Source: Longispora fulva
GTDB taxonomy: Bacteria > Actinomycetota > Actinomycetes > Mycobacteriales > Micromonosporaceae
Assembly (NCBI RefSeq): GCF_015751905.1
Contig: NZ_JADOUF010000001.1
Location: 5,828,001-5,892,000 of the forward strand
Reading direction: 5' to 3'
DNA length: 64,000 bases
Below, one piece after another: positions 25,796 to 35,190 of the stretch. The position numbers and the translations under genes were made by a program. Every line of letters begins with the position of its first letter. Within the stretch, counting starts at the first letter, position 1. The notes under the pieces were generated by a model that was given only the letters and a program-made list of their open reading frames with translations, was not told the origin of the DNA and did not search any database.

Positions 25796-27328
25796 ATGCA
25801 TCCCAATGCGCGGCGGCTTCTCGCCGGCCTGGGCATCGCCGCGACGGTCGTCGCCGGCGCGAGTCTCCCCGCGTCCGCCGCCCCCGCCGTCGAGGTCAAG
25901 GCGAGCGTCGACAGCGTCACGTTGACGCCCGGCCCCGCCGGCCGCCGCGCCGACCTGGTCCTGCGGCCCACCGCCGAGGTCGAGCTGAGCGGCTACGTCA
26001 TCAAGATCGACACCTCCGGCCTGGCCGGCGTCGCGAGCCTGAAGCTCTCCGACTTCCGCACCGAGTGCGTGGCCGCCGGCACCGTCATCACCTGCACCCG
26101 CACCCAGCCCGAGAAGGTGTACGCGTCGGGCATGAGCTGGGAGCTGGGCACCTACACCGCCGATCCCGGCGCGAAGGTCGGCGCGACCGGGCAGGTGACC
26201 ACCACCATCACCTCGCCCGGCGTCACCGGGAAGCCGGCCACCAGCACGGTCACCATCGCGCAGGGCGTCAACCTCACCGCGAGCCCCAACATCGAACTCG
26301 ACGGCGTCAAGCCGGGCGAGACGACCAGCGCGGCGTACGGGGTCACGAACAGCGGCGAGACCACCGCGAACGGCGTGGTGCTGCTGCTGATGGGCGACCG
26401 CGCCTTCCAGCCGGCGAAGCGGTACTCGAACTGCGCGTACTCCCCGCAGTACACCACCATCGCGGCGTGCACGTTCCCGAACGCGCTCGCGCCCGGTCGC
26501 ACCTACGCGCTCGCGCAGCCGTACGCGTACAAGCTGCCCGCCGACCTCGAGGCGCCGCGCCTGGTGGCCGCCGAGGTGCAGTGGCTCACGCCCGCCGACT
26601 GGGCCGCCCAGCAGTCCAACTACGGCTACGGCGGCCTCACCTCCGGTTCCGGCGACAAGCTCGAACTCGTCGAGAAGCCGAACTCGACCAAGGCCGCTCC
26701 GCAGTCCGACACCGACCCGAACGACAACTGGACCAGCTTCATGGTCAAGCTCGGCGGCAACAACACCGTCGACCTCGCCGGGGTGGGCGCCAGCGGCACC
26801 GGCAAGGTCGGCGACGTCGTGCGGGTCAAGGTCGGTGCGCGTAACAACGGGCCGGCCACGCGGGAGTTCAACCGGTCCGGCGACTCGATCTTCCGGTTCA
26901 AGGTCGTCGTCCCGGCGGGCAGCACCGCGGTCGAGGTGCCGAAGAGCTGCTCCTACAAGGACGCCGACGGCGGGTGGGTCTACGGCGGCAAGCCGGGCGC
27001 CAAGGAGTACAGCTGCTACGCCGTCTCCGACATCCTCAAGGCCGGCGAGCAGGAGCTGCAGCAGTTCGGGTTCCGGATCGACCAGGTCAAGGACGATGCC
27101 AAGGGCAGCGTCCAGTCGTTCACCTCGGTCTACGAGCAGAGCGACCGGGTCGACGCCAACCCGGCCAACGACAAGGCTGATATCGTGCTCAACCCGACGA
27201 CCGCGGCCCTCCCGGTCACCGGCACCGCCGCGATCGGCATCGCCGCAGGCGGCGCGACCCTGGTCGGGCTCGGAGCGGTCGGCTTCGTGCTGGCCCGTCG
27301 CCGCCGGATCCGGTTCGCCGCGAACTAG
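25796..27328 (+). CDS. LPXTG-type (LPVTG) cell-wall-anchored surface protein
   Basis: A 510-residue exported protein. Signal peptide (RRLLAGLGIAATVVAGASLPASA) near residues 5-28. The body has beta-sandwich, DUF11/CARDB-like repeats: residues ~30-150, ~150-265 (YGVTNSGETTANGVVLLL) and ~320-460 (VKVGARNNGPATREFN). The C-terminus has the sortase sorting signal: LPVTG, a hydrophobic stretch (IGIAAGGATLVGLGAVGFVL) and a basic tail ARRRRIRF. It would be linked to peptidoglycan by a sortase encoded elsewhere. Putative adhesion or wall-structural role. Monocistronic, ATG preceded by AGGAG. Confidence 0.85.
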   Translation: MHPNARRLLAGLGIAATVVAGASLPASAAPAVEVKASVDSVTLTPGPAGRRADLVLRPTAEVELSGYVIKIDTSGLAGVASLKLSDFRTECVAAGTVITCTRTQPEKVYASGMSWELGTYTADPGAKVGATGQVTTTITSPGVTGKPATSTVTIAQGVNLTASPNIELDGVKPGETTSAAYGVTNSGETTANGVVLLLMGDRAFQPAKRYSNCAYSPQYTTIAACTFPNALAPGRTYALAQPYAYKLPADLEAPRLVAAEVQWLTPADWAAQQSNYGYGGLTSGSGDKLELVEKPNSTKAAPQSDTDPNDNWTSFMVKLGGNNTVDLAGVGASGTGKVGDVVRVKVGARNNGPATREFNRSGDSIFRFKVVVPAGSTAVEVPKSCSYKDADGGWVYGGKPGAKEYSCYAVSDILKAGEQELQQFGFRIDQVKDDAKGSVQSFTSVYEQSDRVDANPANDKADIVLNPTTAALPVTGTAAIGIAAGGATLVGLGAVGFVLARRRRIRFAAN

Positions 27329-27346
27329 CCGACCGGCGAACGCAAC

Positions 27347-27377
27347 GGAAGGGGTCCGCGTCCCGCGGGCCCCTTCC
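27347..27377. terminator. Bidirectional terminator
   Basis: 14-nt arms (GGAAGGGGtCCGCG and CGCGGgCCCCTTCC) with one G-T wobble and a 3-nt loop, between the convergent surface-protein and DUF4184 genes; it reaches the stop codon of the latter. Confidence 0.65.
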
Positions 27378-28121
27378 TCATGTCCGTGAGCCGTCGGGAG
27401 TACGGACGGCCCACGCTCCGGCCAACAGTCCCAGCCCCGCGGACTCCAGGAGCCGAACCCCGATCACGGCGGTGAACCACGCGGCCGGCAGCAGAAAGCT
27501 GACCGCCGCCAGCGTGGCGGTGACGCCCAGCGCCACGCCCCAGAACCGCCCGGCCTCGGCCGGCGCCGGGTCCGGGTCGCCATGCCACGCCCGCAGCAGC
27601 CCGCGCCGGCCGATCAGGACCACCAGCCAGGCCGTCGCGAGCGCGCCGAGCACTGTGGAGCCCTGCTGGAGGAACCACCACAGGGGGTACCCTCCCGCCA
27701 CCTCGACCGTCAGCGGCGACAGCTCCCGGGTCGCCCAGCCGTGCCCGGCGGGATCGTGGGTGAAGCCGTCCCAGAACAGGTGACTCACCGCGCCGAGCAG
27801 CGCGGAGGAGGCCGTCACGTACCAGGGGTGGCGGACCCGGCCGAGGACGCCGTAGTCGCGTCCCCAGCCCGGGAGACGCGCCGCGACGGCCGGGGCCGCC
27901 CAGCGGATGAGCCGGCAGCCGAGGAGCGTGGCGGGGAGGCACCAGAGGAGTACCCCCCAGACGTTGTGCGCCGAAGGCGTGTACGGCAGCACCCCGACGG
28001 CGGAGTAGGGCAGGTCCGGGGCGGTCGACCCGAGCACCAGTGCCACGCCGTCGAACCAGCGGGGCCGCCAGATCTTCAGCGGCACGACGATGGCGGCGTG
28101 CGACGGAAACGTCAGAGGCAT
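27378..28121 (-). CDS. DUF4184 family membrane protein
   Basis: A 247-residue polytopic membrane protein opening with MPLTFPSHAAIVVPLKIW, the hallmark of DUF4184, followed by LGSTAPDLPY and SHLFWDGFTHD. The conserved His/Asp residues (PSHAA, APD, WDGFTHD) recall metal-dependent membrane hydrolases (YdjM-like/DUF457 relatives). About six hydrophobic helices. Start at ATG 28121, since homology begins exactly there; an upstream in-frame start exists at 28139. Function unknown. Confidence 0.85.
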   Translation of the reverse strand: MPLTFPSHAAIVVPLKIWRPRWFDGVALVLGSTAPDLPYSAVGVLPYTPSAHNVWGVLLWCLPATLLGCRLIRWAAPAVAARLPGWGRDYGVLGRVRHPWYVTASSALLGAVSHLFWDGFTHDPAGHGWATRELSPLTVEVAGGYPLWWFLQQGSTVLGALATAWLVVLIGRRGLLRAWHGDPDPAPAEAGRFWGVALGVTATLAAVSFLLPAAWFTAVIGVRLLESAGLGLLAGAWAVRTPDGSRT

Positions 28122-28456
28122 ATTCCGGACCGTAGCCAACAGATGTGGTGGAGCCGTGCAGGTGTGGGGCTGAAACGGGGCAGCACAGTGTCAGACCCCG
28201 GCTCGGCGCTCTTCGATGCGGGTCTGGGGTGTGGACCGCGCGCCGGCAACCGTTCCCCGAGCGGGTCTACACGTCCGGCGTCCCGTACAACGGCGCCGTA
28301 CTTCACGGACGCAGACCCGGGCGGCGGACGTCAGCGCACCCGACGATCGAGGCCATCCGCCCCCGCACGCCCAGGCGAAGGCCGAAGCCAGCCAGCCGCT
28401 CCGGAACGGACGAGGCCAGCCCCGAACCAGAGCTGGCCTCGTACCGAGAAAGGGAT
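28122..28456. other. 335-bp intergenic region with a terminator-like hairpin
   Basis: No gene supported. Near its right end, inverted arms CGAGGCCAGC (28411-28420) and GCTGGCCTCG (28432-28441) form a hairpin just downstream of the minus-strand class I fumarase stop, most likely its terminator. The remainder holds nothing I recognise. Confidence 0.55.
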
Positions 28457-30097
28457 CTACCGTCGCCCGAGCGTCAGCACCGGCTTCGTCGTCTCGGCGA
28501 AGAAGTCGTTCCCCTTGTCGTCGACGACCACGAACGCCGGGAAGTCCTCCACCTCGATCTTCCACACGGCTTCCATGCCGAGCTCCGCGTACTCCAGGAC
28601 CTCGACCTTGCGGATGCAGTCCTGGGCGAGCCGGGCCGCCGGGCCGCCGATCGAGCCGAGGTAGAACCCGCCGTGCGCGGCGCACGCCTTGGTCACCTGC
28701 GCGGACCGGTTCCCCTTGGCAAGCATGACGAGCGAGCCGCCGGCGGCCTGGAACTGCTCCACATAGGAGTCCATCCGCCCGGCCGTGGTCGGGCCGAAGG
28801 AACCCGAGGCCATCCCGGCGGGGGTCTTGGCCGGGCCGGCGTAGTAGACGGCGTGGTCCTTCAGGTACGACGGCATGCCCTCGCCGGCGTCGAGCCGTTC
28901 CTTGATCTTCGCGTGCGCGATGTCGCGGGCCACGACGAGCGGGCCGGTCAGCGACAGCCGGGTCTTCACCGGGTACTTCGACAGCTCGGCCCGGATCTCC
29001 GCCATCGGCCGGTTCAGGTCGACCCGCACGACCTCCTCCGAGAGACCGTCGGCCTCGACAGCGGGGAGGAAGTGCGCTGGCTCGGTCTCCAGCTTCTCCA
29101 GGTACACCCCGGAGGACGTGATCTTGCCGAGCGCCTGCCGGTCCGCCGAACAGGACACGGCGATCGCCACGGGGCAGGACGCGCCGTGCCGGGGCAGCCG
29201 GACGACCCGCACGTCGTGGCAGAAGTACTTGCCGCCGAACTGCGCACCGATCCCGAACTGCCGGGTCAGCTCCAGCACCTCGGCCTCGAGCTCCAGGTCC
29301 CGGAAACCGTGGCCGGACATCGAACCCGAGGTGGGCAGGTTGTCCAGGTACTTCGCGGAAGCGTACTTGGCCGTCTTCACCGCGAACTCCGCGCTGGTGC
29401 CCCCGACGACGATCGCCAGGTGGTACGGCGGACACGCCGACGTGCCCAGCCCGCGCAGCTTCTCCTCCAGGAACCGCATCATCCCGGCGGGGTTCAGCAC
29501 CGCCTTGGTCTCCTGGTACAGGAAGCTCTTGTTCGCGCTGCCGCCACCCTTGGCCATGAACAGGAACTTGTAGGCGTCGTCCCCGTCGGCGTACAGCTCG
29601 ATCTGCGCCGGCAGGTTCGAGCCGGTGTTCTTCTCGTCCCACATCGTCAACGGCGCCAACTGCGAATACCGCAGATTCAGCTTCGTGTACGCGTTGTACA
29701 CGCCCTCGGCGATCGCCCGCTCGTCGTCCCCGTCGGTGAGGACGTGCCGGCCGCGCTTGCCCATCACGATCGCGGTGCCGGTGTCCTGGCACATCGGCAG
29801 CACCCCGCCGGCCGCGATGTTCGCGTTCTTCAGCAGGTCGAGCGCGACGAACCGGTCGTTCGGCGAGGCCGTCGGGTCGTCGATGATCGACCGGAGTTGG
29901 GTGAGGTGCGCGGGGCGCAGGAAGTGGGCGATGTCATGCATGGCCGTCTCGGTCAGCAGGGTCAGCGCCTCGGGCGCCACCTGCAGGAACTTTCGACCGG
30001 CGGCTTCGATGACCTCGACGCCGTCGGAGGTCAGCAGCCGGTACTCGGTCTCGTCGGGACCGAGCGGGAGCAGGGGCGAGTAGTCGAACTCGGGCAT
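28457..30097 (-). CDS. fumA: Class I (iron-sulfur) fumarate hydratase
   Basis: A 546-residue fused alpha/beta fumarase of the 4Fe-4S class, interconverting fumarate and malate. Cluster cysteines fit [10 protein letters not shown] near residue 104, the [17 protein letters not shown] stretch near residue 284 and AVSCSADRQ shortly after. KGGGSANKS near residue 180 and [13 protein letters not shown] near residue 435 (beta domain) are conserved. Start at ATG 30097 (MPEFDYSPL); the frame continues upstream without similarity. It duplicates the fumC reaction with an oxygen-sensitive cofactor. It could also serve fumarate released by tyrosine degradation, whose genes begin 1.2 kb to the right. Confidence 0.93.
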   Translation of the reverse strand: MPEFDYSPLLPLGPDETEYRLLTSDGVEVIEAAGRKFLQVAPEALTLLTETAMHDIAHFLRPAHLTQLRSIIDDPTASPNDRFVALDLLKNANIAAGGVLPMCQDTGTAIVMGKRGRHVLTDGDDERAIAEGVYNAYTKLNLRYSQLAPLTMWDEKNTGSNLPAQIELYADGDDAYKFLFMAKGGGSANKSFLYQETKAVLNPAGMMRFLEEKLRGLGTSACPPYHLAIVVGGTSAEFAVKTAKYASAKYLDNLPTSGSMSGHGFRDLELEAEVLELTRQFGIGAQFGGKYFCHDVRVVRLPRHGASCPVAIAVSCSADRQALGKITSSGVYLEKLETEPAHFLPAVEADGLSEEVVRVDLNRPMAEIRAELSKYPVKTRLSLTGPLVVARDIAHAKIKERLDAGEGMPSYLKDHAVYYAGPAKTPAGMASGSFGPTTAGRMDSYVEQFQAAGGSLVMLAKGNRSAQVTKACAAHGGFYLGSIGGPAARLAQDCIRKVEVLEYAELGMEAVWKIEVEDFPAFVVVDDKGNDFFAETTKPVLTLGRR

Positions 30098-30158
30098 GCC
30101 CGCCAGCCTATCTCCGACTCCCTCACCACCCAGGCAAGGCCGACCTAAGTCACGATGT

Positions 30159-30473
30159 TCAACGCAACACGTCGGCGAGGTCGAGCCACTCAATCAGGGT
30201 CAGGTCCACCGCACGCATCACATCGGCGGGCAGAGTGGTCAGCGGCTCACCGACGAAGGCTGAGGCGGGCACGCTCTGAATGCTGTACACCAGGGCCCAG
30301 CCGTTAGACATCCGCACGGTGTACGCGACGGCAGCACCGACCGGCGCACGGTCGGACAACACCACGACGGACCGGTCGGTGCCGCCGGCCATGCCGTCCG
30401 TGGAGACCAGCAGGACCGGGAAGAGCCGGGAGTCCCGGCGCGGGGCGACGTGCCAGATCTCGCCGCGCCTCAC
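30159..30473 (-). CDS. MazF/PemK-like endoribonuclease toxin
   Basis: A 104-residue protein with the PemK/MazF opening [25 protein letters not shown] by parts: the RGEIW beta strand, then a PVLLVS strand. Typical toxins have RP(V/A)LVVQ here, and the conserved Arg/Ser-Thr appear as [16 protein letters not shown] fits the next strand and helix region. It overlaps the antitoxin gene by ATGA (30470-30473). MazF toxins cleave mRNA at short motifs. Divergence is considerable, so the active site needs alignment. It sits at the edge of the tyrosine cluster as a chromosomal TA pair. Confidence 0.65.
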   Translation of the reverse strand: MRRGEIWHVAPRRDSRLFPVLLVSTDGMAGGTDRSVVVLSDRAPVGAAVAYTVRMSNGWALVYSIQSVPASAFVGEPLTTLPADVMRAVDLTLIEWLDLADVLR

Positions 30474-30697
30474 GCCGCAGTCGCCCGGGAGTCCTCACCC
30501 GGCAGCGCGAACGCAGTGCGGAACTCCGCGACCAGCGGATCCGGGTTGTCGGCGAGCGCGGTGGTGGCCTCGGCCATCCATCGGTCTCGACACGCCTTCT
30601 CCACCCAGCGGGACGGCCCCTCGCCGGACTCGGCGATGACCCGCTCCAGGATCGCTGCGGCGGACTCGCTGAACGCGAATGTCATCTTCTTCGCCAT
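30470..30697 (-). CDS. Putative ribbon-helix-helix antitoxin of the MazF-like pair
   Basis: 75 residues. MAKKMTFAFSESAAAILERVI followed by GPSRWVEKACRDRWMAEA fits a ribbon-helix-helix: an N-terminal beta strand with alternating residues, then two amphipathic helices. The C-terminal ~30 residues are acidic and probably disordered, the usual toxin-wrapping segment. It precedes and overlaps the toxin gene, the standard antitoxin-first order, with GGTGA before the ATG. Such proteins usually autorepress the operon. Confidence 0.65.
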   Translation of the reverse strand: MAKKMTFAFSESAAAILERVIAESGEGPSRWVEKACRDRWMAEATTALADNPDPLVAEFRTAFALPGEDSRATAA

Positions 30698-30714
30698 GGG
30701 TTCACCATAAGCCT

Positions 30715-30748
30715 GGCCAGCCGAAACGACAACCCGAACTGGCTGGCC
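30715..30748 (-). terminator. Hairpin after the Lrp-family gene
   Basis: GGCCAGCC (30715-30722) and GGCTGGCC (30741-30748) flank an 18-nt loop immediately downstream of the Lrp gene stop. Weak terminator candidate; it also lies just upstream of the antitoxin start. Confidence 0.4.
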
Positions 30749-31219
30749 TCACGCGCGGACCAGCGGCAGCACCCGGTAGTGGATCTGCTCCTCGAGCGCG
30801 ATGATCGTCGACGCCCGGACGATGCCCTCCACGGAGACGATCTCGTCGATGACCCGCTGCAGGTCGGCGTTCGACCGGGCCACGATCCGGCACATCATGT
30901 CCCCGCTGCCCGTGATCGTGTGCGCTTCGAGCACCTCCGGGATGCCGGCCAGGTGCTCGGCGACCGGCTGGTGCCCGCGCCGCTGCCGGATCTCCAGGGT
31001 GATGAACGCCATCACCCCGTAGCCGAGGGCGACCGGGTCCAGCTCCGGGCCGAAGCCGCGCAGCACGCCGCGCTCGACGAGCCGGTCGAGTCGGGCCTGG
31101 GCGGTGCCCCGGGCCACCCCGAGCCGGCGCGAGCATTCAAGGACCCCGATCCGGGGCTCCGCGGCGAGCAGCCTGAGCAATCGGACATCGAGATCGTCGA
31201 TGCTGTACACCTTGTCCAT
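30749..31219 (-). CDS. Lrp/AsnC-family transcriptional regulator, divergent from hppD
   Basis: A 156-residue feast/famine regulator. The HTH is at residues ~5-60 (IDDLDVRLLRLLAAEPRIGVLECSRRLGVARGTAQARLDRL by parts) and the RAM effector domain at ~70-150 (YGVMAFITLEIRQ, SGDMMCRIVARS). Start at ATG 31219 (MDKVYSIDDLDV), where homology begins. It is divergent from hppD across 122 bp. Lrp relatives in this place control hppD in response to tyrosine or 4-hydroxyphenylpyruvate, so I infer local control of tyrosine degradation. Confidence 0.9.
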   Translation of the reverse strand: MDKVYSIDDLDVRLLRLLAAEPRIGVLECSRRLGVARGTAQARLDRLVERGVLRGFGPELDPVALGYGVMAFITLEIRQRRGHQPVAEHLAGIPEVLEAHTITGSGDMMCRIVARSNADLQRVIDEIVSVEGIVRASTIIALEEQIHYRVLPLVRA

Positions 31220-31284
31220 TACTTCAGGGTAACCGTAGAACAGTCTGCACAACATGACCAATGGCAGCACGCACAGTTGCCTAG

Positions 31285-32517
<1,233 letters not shown>

Positions 32518-32519
32518 TG

Positions 32520-32553
32520 GGATAGGGGCCGCGCTGTAGCAGGATAGGGGCCG
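32520..32553 (+). repeat. Duplicated GGATAGGGGCCG upstream of and into the RDD gene start
   Basis: Two identical 12-bp copies (32520-32531 and 32542-32553), 22 bp apart, the second running into the GTG start. CAGGAT lies 7 nt before the GTG, so the unit looks like a doubled -10/leaderless start region. Confidence 0.5.
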
Positions 32554-33437
32554 TGACCAAGACCGACGGAGTCCAGCCCGGCTGGCATCGCGACCCGGCC
32601 GAACCGGACACCCAGCGCTTCTGGGACGGCGAGCAGTGGGTGGGCGAGCCCCTGCCGATCGACGCGGAGACACCGGCCGGGCCCTTGCTGGCCCGGCCGG
32701 TGCCACCACCCCCGCCCATGCCGCTACCGGGGGAAGCGGGCCTGCCGCGACCCGGGGCCGGCCCCGTTCCGGAACAGCACGTCCCGCAGCCGGGACAGCT
32801 CGGACCCGGCCCGGGACATCCGGGCCCCGGCTGGGCGCTGCCGCCGGGCATGCGCCTCATCCCCCCGCCACCCCGTCCGCACGGCCTGGCCCTGGCCACG
32901 GCCGGCGCGCGGTTCACGGCCCGCCTGATCGACATCAGCGCGGTGTTCGTGCTGGCCCTGGTCGCGAACTCCTGGTTCCTCTACCTGTTCTTCGACGCGG
33001 TGGGACCGTGGTTCCGGGACTTCATGCACTGGAGCGGGGCCGGTCAACACGGGGAACCGCCGGCCGTCCCGGACAGCGCGCAGTTCCTGCCGTTCTACAT
33101 GGTGCTGGTCCTGATGGCGGTGTGGGGCGCGTACGAGGTCCCCGGCATCGCCGGTACCGGCCAGACCCTCGGCAAGCGGCTGATGCAGATCAGGGTGGTC
33201 CGGCTGGACACCACGGACAACGTGGGCTTCGGCCGGTCGCTGCGCCGGTGGTTGAACATGTCGCTGCCGTGCCTGATGTGGATCGCGTGCTGCGGGCTCG
33301 GCGTGTTGTTCCAGGTGTTCGACGCGCTCGGTGCCGTGACGAACCGCCCGTACCAGCAGTGCGTGCACGACCGGGCGGTGCAGACCGTGGTCGTCGCCGC
33401 AGGAGAAGTCACTACGGAAGAAGGAGAACGGACATGA
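32553..33437 (+). CDS. RDD-family membrane protein with N-terminal DUF2510
   Basis: 294 residues. The DUF2510 motif PGWHRDPAEPDTQRFWDGEQWV by parts occupies the first ~30 residues, followed by a ~75-residue Pro/Gly-rich linker and an RDD domain with its Arg-Asp-Asp-like start (ARFTARLIDISAVFVLALVANSWFLYLFF in parts, near residue 112). GTGQTLGKRLMQIRVVRLD near residue 203 is strongly conserved in RDD proteins. Three or four membrane helices. RDD proteins may act in ion or solute exchange; no substrate is known here. The stop overlaps the aminotransferase start by 4 bp. Confidence 0.85.
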   Translation: MTKTDGVQPGWHRDPAEPDTQRFWDGEQWVGEPLPIDAETPAGPLLARPVPPPPPMPLPGEAGLPRPGAGPVPEQHVPQPGQLGPGPGHPGPGWALPPGMRLIPPPPRPHGLALATAGARFTARLIDISAVFVLALVANSWFLYLFFDAVGPWFRDFMHWSGAGQHGEPPAVPDSAQFLPFYMVLVLMAVWGAYEVPGIAGTGQTLGKRLMQIRVVRLDTTDNVGFGRSLRRWLNMSLPCLMWIACCGLGVLFQVFDALGAVTNRPYQQCVHDRAVQTVVVAAGEVTTEEGERT

Positions 33438-34510
33438 CCCGGCTGACCCGCGCGGACCTCGAGAAGCTGCCGAACTACGTGCCCGGCCGCAGCCCCGCCG
33501 ACCTGGCCCGGGAGCTGGGCATCCCCGAGGCGATCAAGCTCGCCAGCAACGAGGTGCCGTACGGGCCGCTGCCGGGCGTGGTGGAGGCCGTGACCGAGGC
33601 CGCGACCAACGCGCACCGGTACCCGGACATGGGCGTCGTGGCCCTGCGGCACCGGCTCGCCGAGCTCTACGAGGTCGACCCCGACAACGTGGCCACCGGC
33701 TGCGGTTCGGTGGCGCTCGCCGAGATCCTGGTGAAGGCCACCTGCCTGCCCGGCGACGAGGTCGTGTTCGCGTGGCGCTCCTTCGAGGCGTACCCGATCA
33801 TCACCGCCACGGCCGGCGCGACCAGCGTCATGGTGCCCAACACTCCCGAGCACGGCCACGACCTGGAAGCGATGCTCGCCGCGATCACGCCGAAGACCCG
33901 GCTGATGTTCGTCTGCAACCCGAACAACCCGACCGGCACGTTCCTGCGCGAGGCGGAGCTGACCGCGTTCCTCGACCGGGTGCCGGCGGACGTGCTGGTG
34001 GTGCTGGACGAGGCCTACAAGGAGTTCGTCACCGACCCCGAGGTCCCCGACGCCCTGGTGACCTACGGCGACCGGCCGAACGTCGTCGTCCTGCGCACCC
34101 TGTCCAAGGCCTGGGGCCTGGCGGCGCTGCGGATCGGCTGGCTGCACGCCTCCGCCGAGGTCGCCGGCGCGATCCGCAAGTGCGTCACCCCGTTCTCGAC
34201 CAGCGCCGCCGCCCAGGCCGGCGCTATGGCGGCGCTGGCCCAGGCCGACGAGATGCGCCGCCGGGTGGACCTGGTGATCGCCGAGCGCGGCCGGGTCACC
34301 GAGGGCCTGCGCGCCCTGGGCGTGGACGTGCCCGACAGCCAGGCCAATTTCGTCTGGCTCCCGCTGGGCGACCGTTCGCTGCCGTTCGCGCAGGCCTGCG
34401 AGCAGCAGGGCGTGATCGTCCGCCCGTTCCAGGGCCACGGAGTCCGGATCACGATCGGCACCCCCGCCGAGAACGACGCCATGCTGACCGCAGCCGAAAA
34501 AGCCCTGTAG
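33434..34510 (+). CDS. pat: Aromatic/histidinol-phosphate-type aminotransferase (HisC/Pat family)
   Basis: A 358-residue fold-type I PLP enzyme. KLASNEVPYGP near residue 36, FVCNPNNPTGTFL near residue 158, LDEAYKEF near residue 195, and the PLP lysine in RTLSKAWGLAALRIGW near residue 223. HisC-like length. The position directly after hppD and RDD suggests an aromatic aminotransferase that converts tyrosine to 4-hydroxyphenylpyruvate, the HppD substrate; histidine biosynthesis genes are absent nearby. The ATG at 33434 overlaps the RDD stop. Sequence alone cannot separate HisC from Pat. Confidence 0.87.
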   Translation: MTRLTRADLEKLPNYVPGRSPADLARELGIPEAIKLASNEVPYGPLPGVVEAVTEAATNAHRYPDMGVVALRHRLAELYEVDPDNVATGCGSVALAEILVKATCLPGDEVVFAWRSFEAYPIITATAGATSVMVPNTPEHGHDLEAMLAAITPKTRLMFVCNPNNPTGTFLREAELTAFLDRVPADVLVVLDEAYKEFVTDPEVPDALVTYGDRPNVVVLRTLSKAWGLAALRIGWLHASAEVAGAIRKCVTPFSTSAAAQAGAMAALAQADEMRRRVDLVIAERGRVTEGLRALGVDVPDSQANFVWLPLGDRSLPFAQACEQQGVIVRPFQGHGVRITIGTPAENDAMLTAAEKAL

Positions 34511-34517
34511 CTCGCCG

Positions 34518-34549
34518 AAAGGCCCCCGCTCCTCGGAGTGGGGGCCTTT
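34518..34549 (+). terminator. Terminator of the hppD-RDD-pat unit
   Basis: A long stem AAAGGCCCCCGCTC / GAGTGGGGGCCTTT with a CTCG tetraloop and one G-U wobble, ending in TTTT, 7 bp after the stop. Confidence 0.85.
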
Positions 34550-34640
34550 TCAGATCACCATGTGGTACGGCGACACCTGGACCGGCGCGAGGACGGAAGT
34601 CGATCGCGACGATCGTCCGGCTCGGCTACCGTCCAGATCC

Positions 34641-35105
34641 ATGCGACAACTCACGATCGCGTTCCACGTCCGCGAGTTGCGGGCCGCCGATCTGCCCGGC
34701 TGTGGCTGGTCCGGGTCGGCCTCGCATCTGCGTAACGTGGCCTGGCAACTGGAGCGGTCCGAGGTGGAGTACCTGGCCGCGTGCCCGCCGAGCGATGTCC
34801 CACTTGCTAAGGGCGGCATCGACTACGCGGTGACGCCCGGCGCCGGCACGCTCTTCCAGTTGGCGGTGCATCCGGCCGTGCAGTCCTGCGGAATCGGCGG
34901 CCTGTTGGTCGCGACAGCCGAACAGCGGATCAGGGCCCGTGGCCTGTCCGCCGCGGAACTGGCGGTGGAGGAGGACAACCCGCGCGCGCATGCCCTGTAT
35001 GAACGGCTCGGCTACGTCGCCTACGGCCGCAAGCCGGACGCGTGGGACGAGGACGGCGTGCGCTACGAGACGATGTGCACGCTCATGCGCAAACCACTGT
35101 CGTGA
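34641..35105 (+). CDS. GNAT-family N-acetyltransferase
   Basis: A 154-residue GNAT protein. The acetyl-CoA site is in LFQLAVHPAVQSCGIGGLLVATAEQRI (near residues 70-97; the usual Q/RxxGxG/A reads QSCGIGG), followed by ELAVEEDNPRAHALYERLGYVAYG, the GNAT beta5-alpha4-beta6 pattern. Start at ATG 34641, with TACCGT 8 nt upstream and no Shine-Dalgarno, so possibly leaderless. Substrate unknown. Confidence 0.82.
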   Translation: MRQLTIAFHVRELRAADLPGCGWSGSASHLRNVAWQLERSEVEYLAACPPSDVPLAKGGIDYAVTPGAGTLFQLAVHPAVQSCGIGGLLVATAEQRIRARGLSAAELAVEEDNPRAHALYERLGYVAYGRKPDAWDEDGVRYETMCTLMRKPLS

Positions 35106-35106
35106 A

Positions 35107-35135
35107 CGGCCCGGGAGCTGAACGCTTCCGGGCCG
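35107..35135 (+). terminator. Probable terminator after the GNAT gene
   Basis: CGGCCCGGGAG (35107-35117) and CTTCCGGGCCG (35125-35135) pair with a G-U wobble, 2 bp after the stop. Confidence 0.6.
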
Positions 35136-35190
35136 GTCGTCGTCGCCGCCGCGCGCCGTGGCAGAGACGCGGCGTAACCAAATAAGGGTT

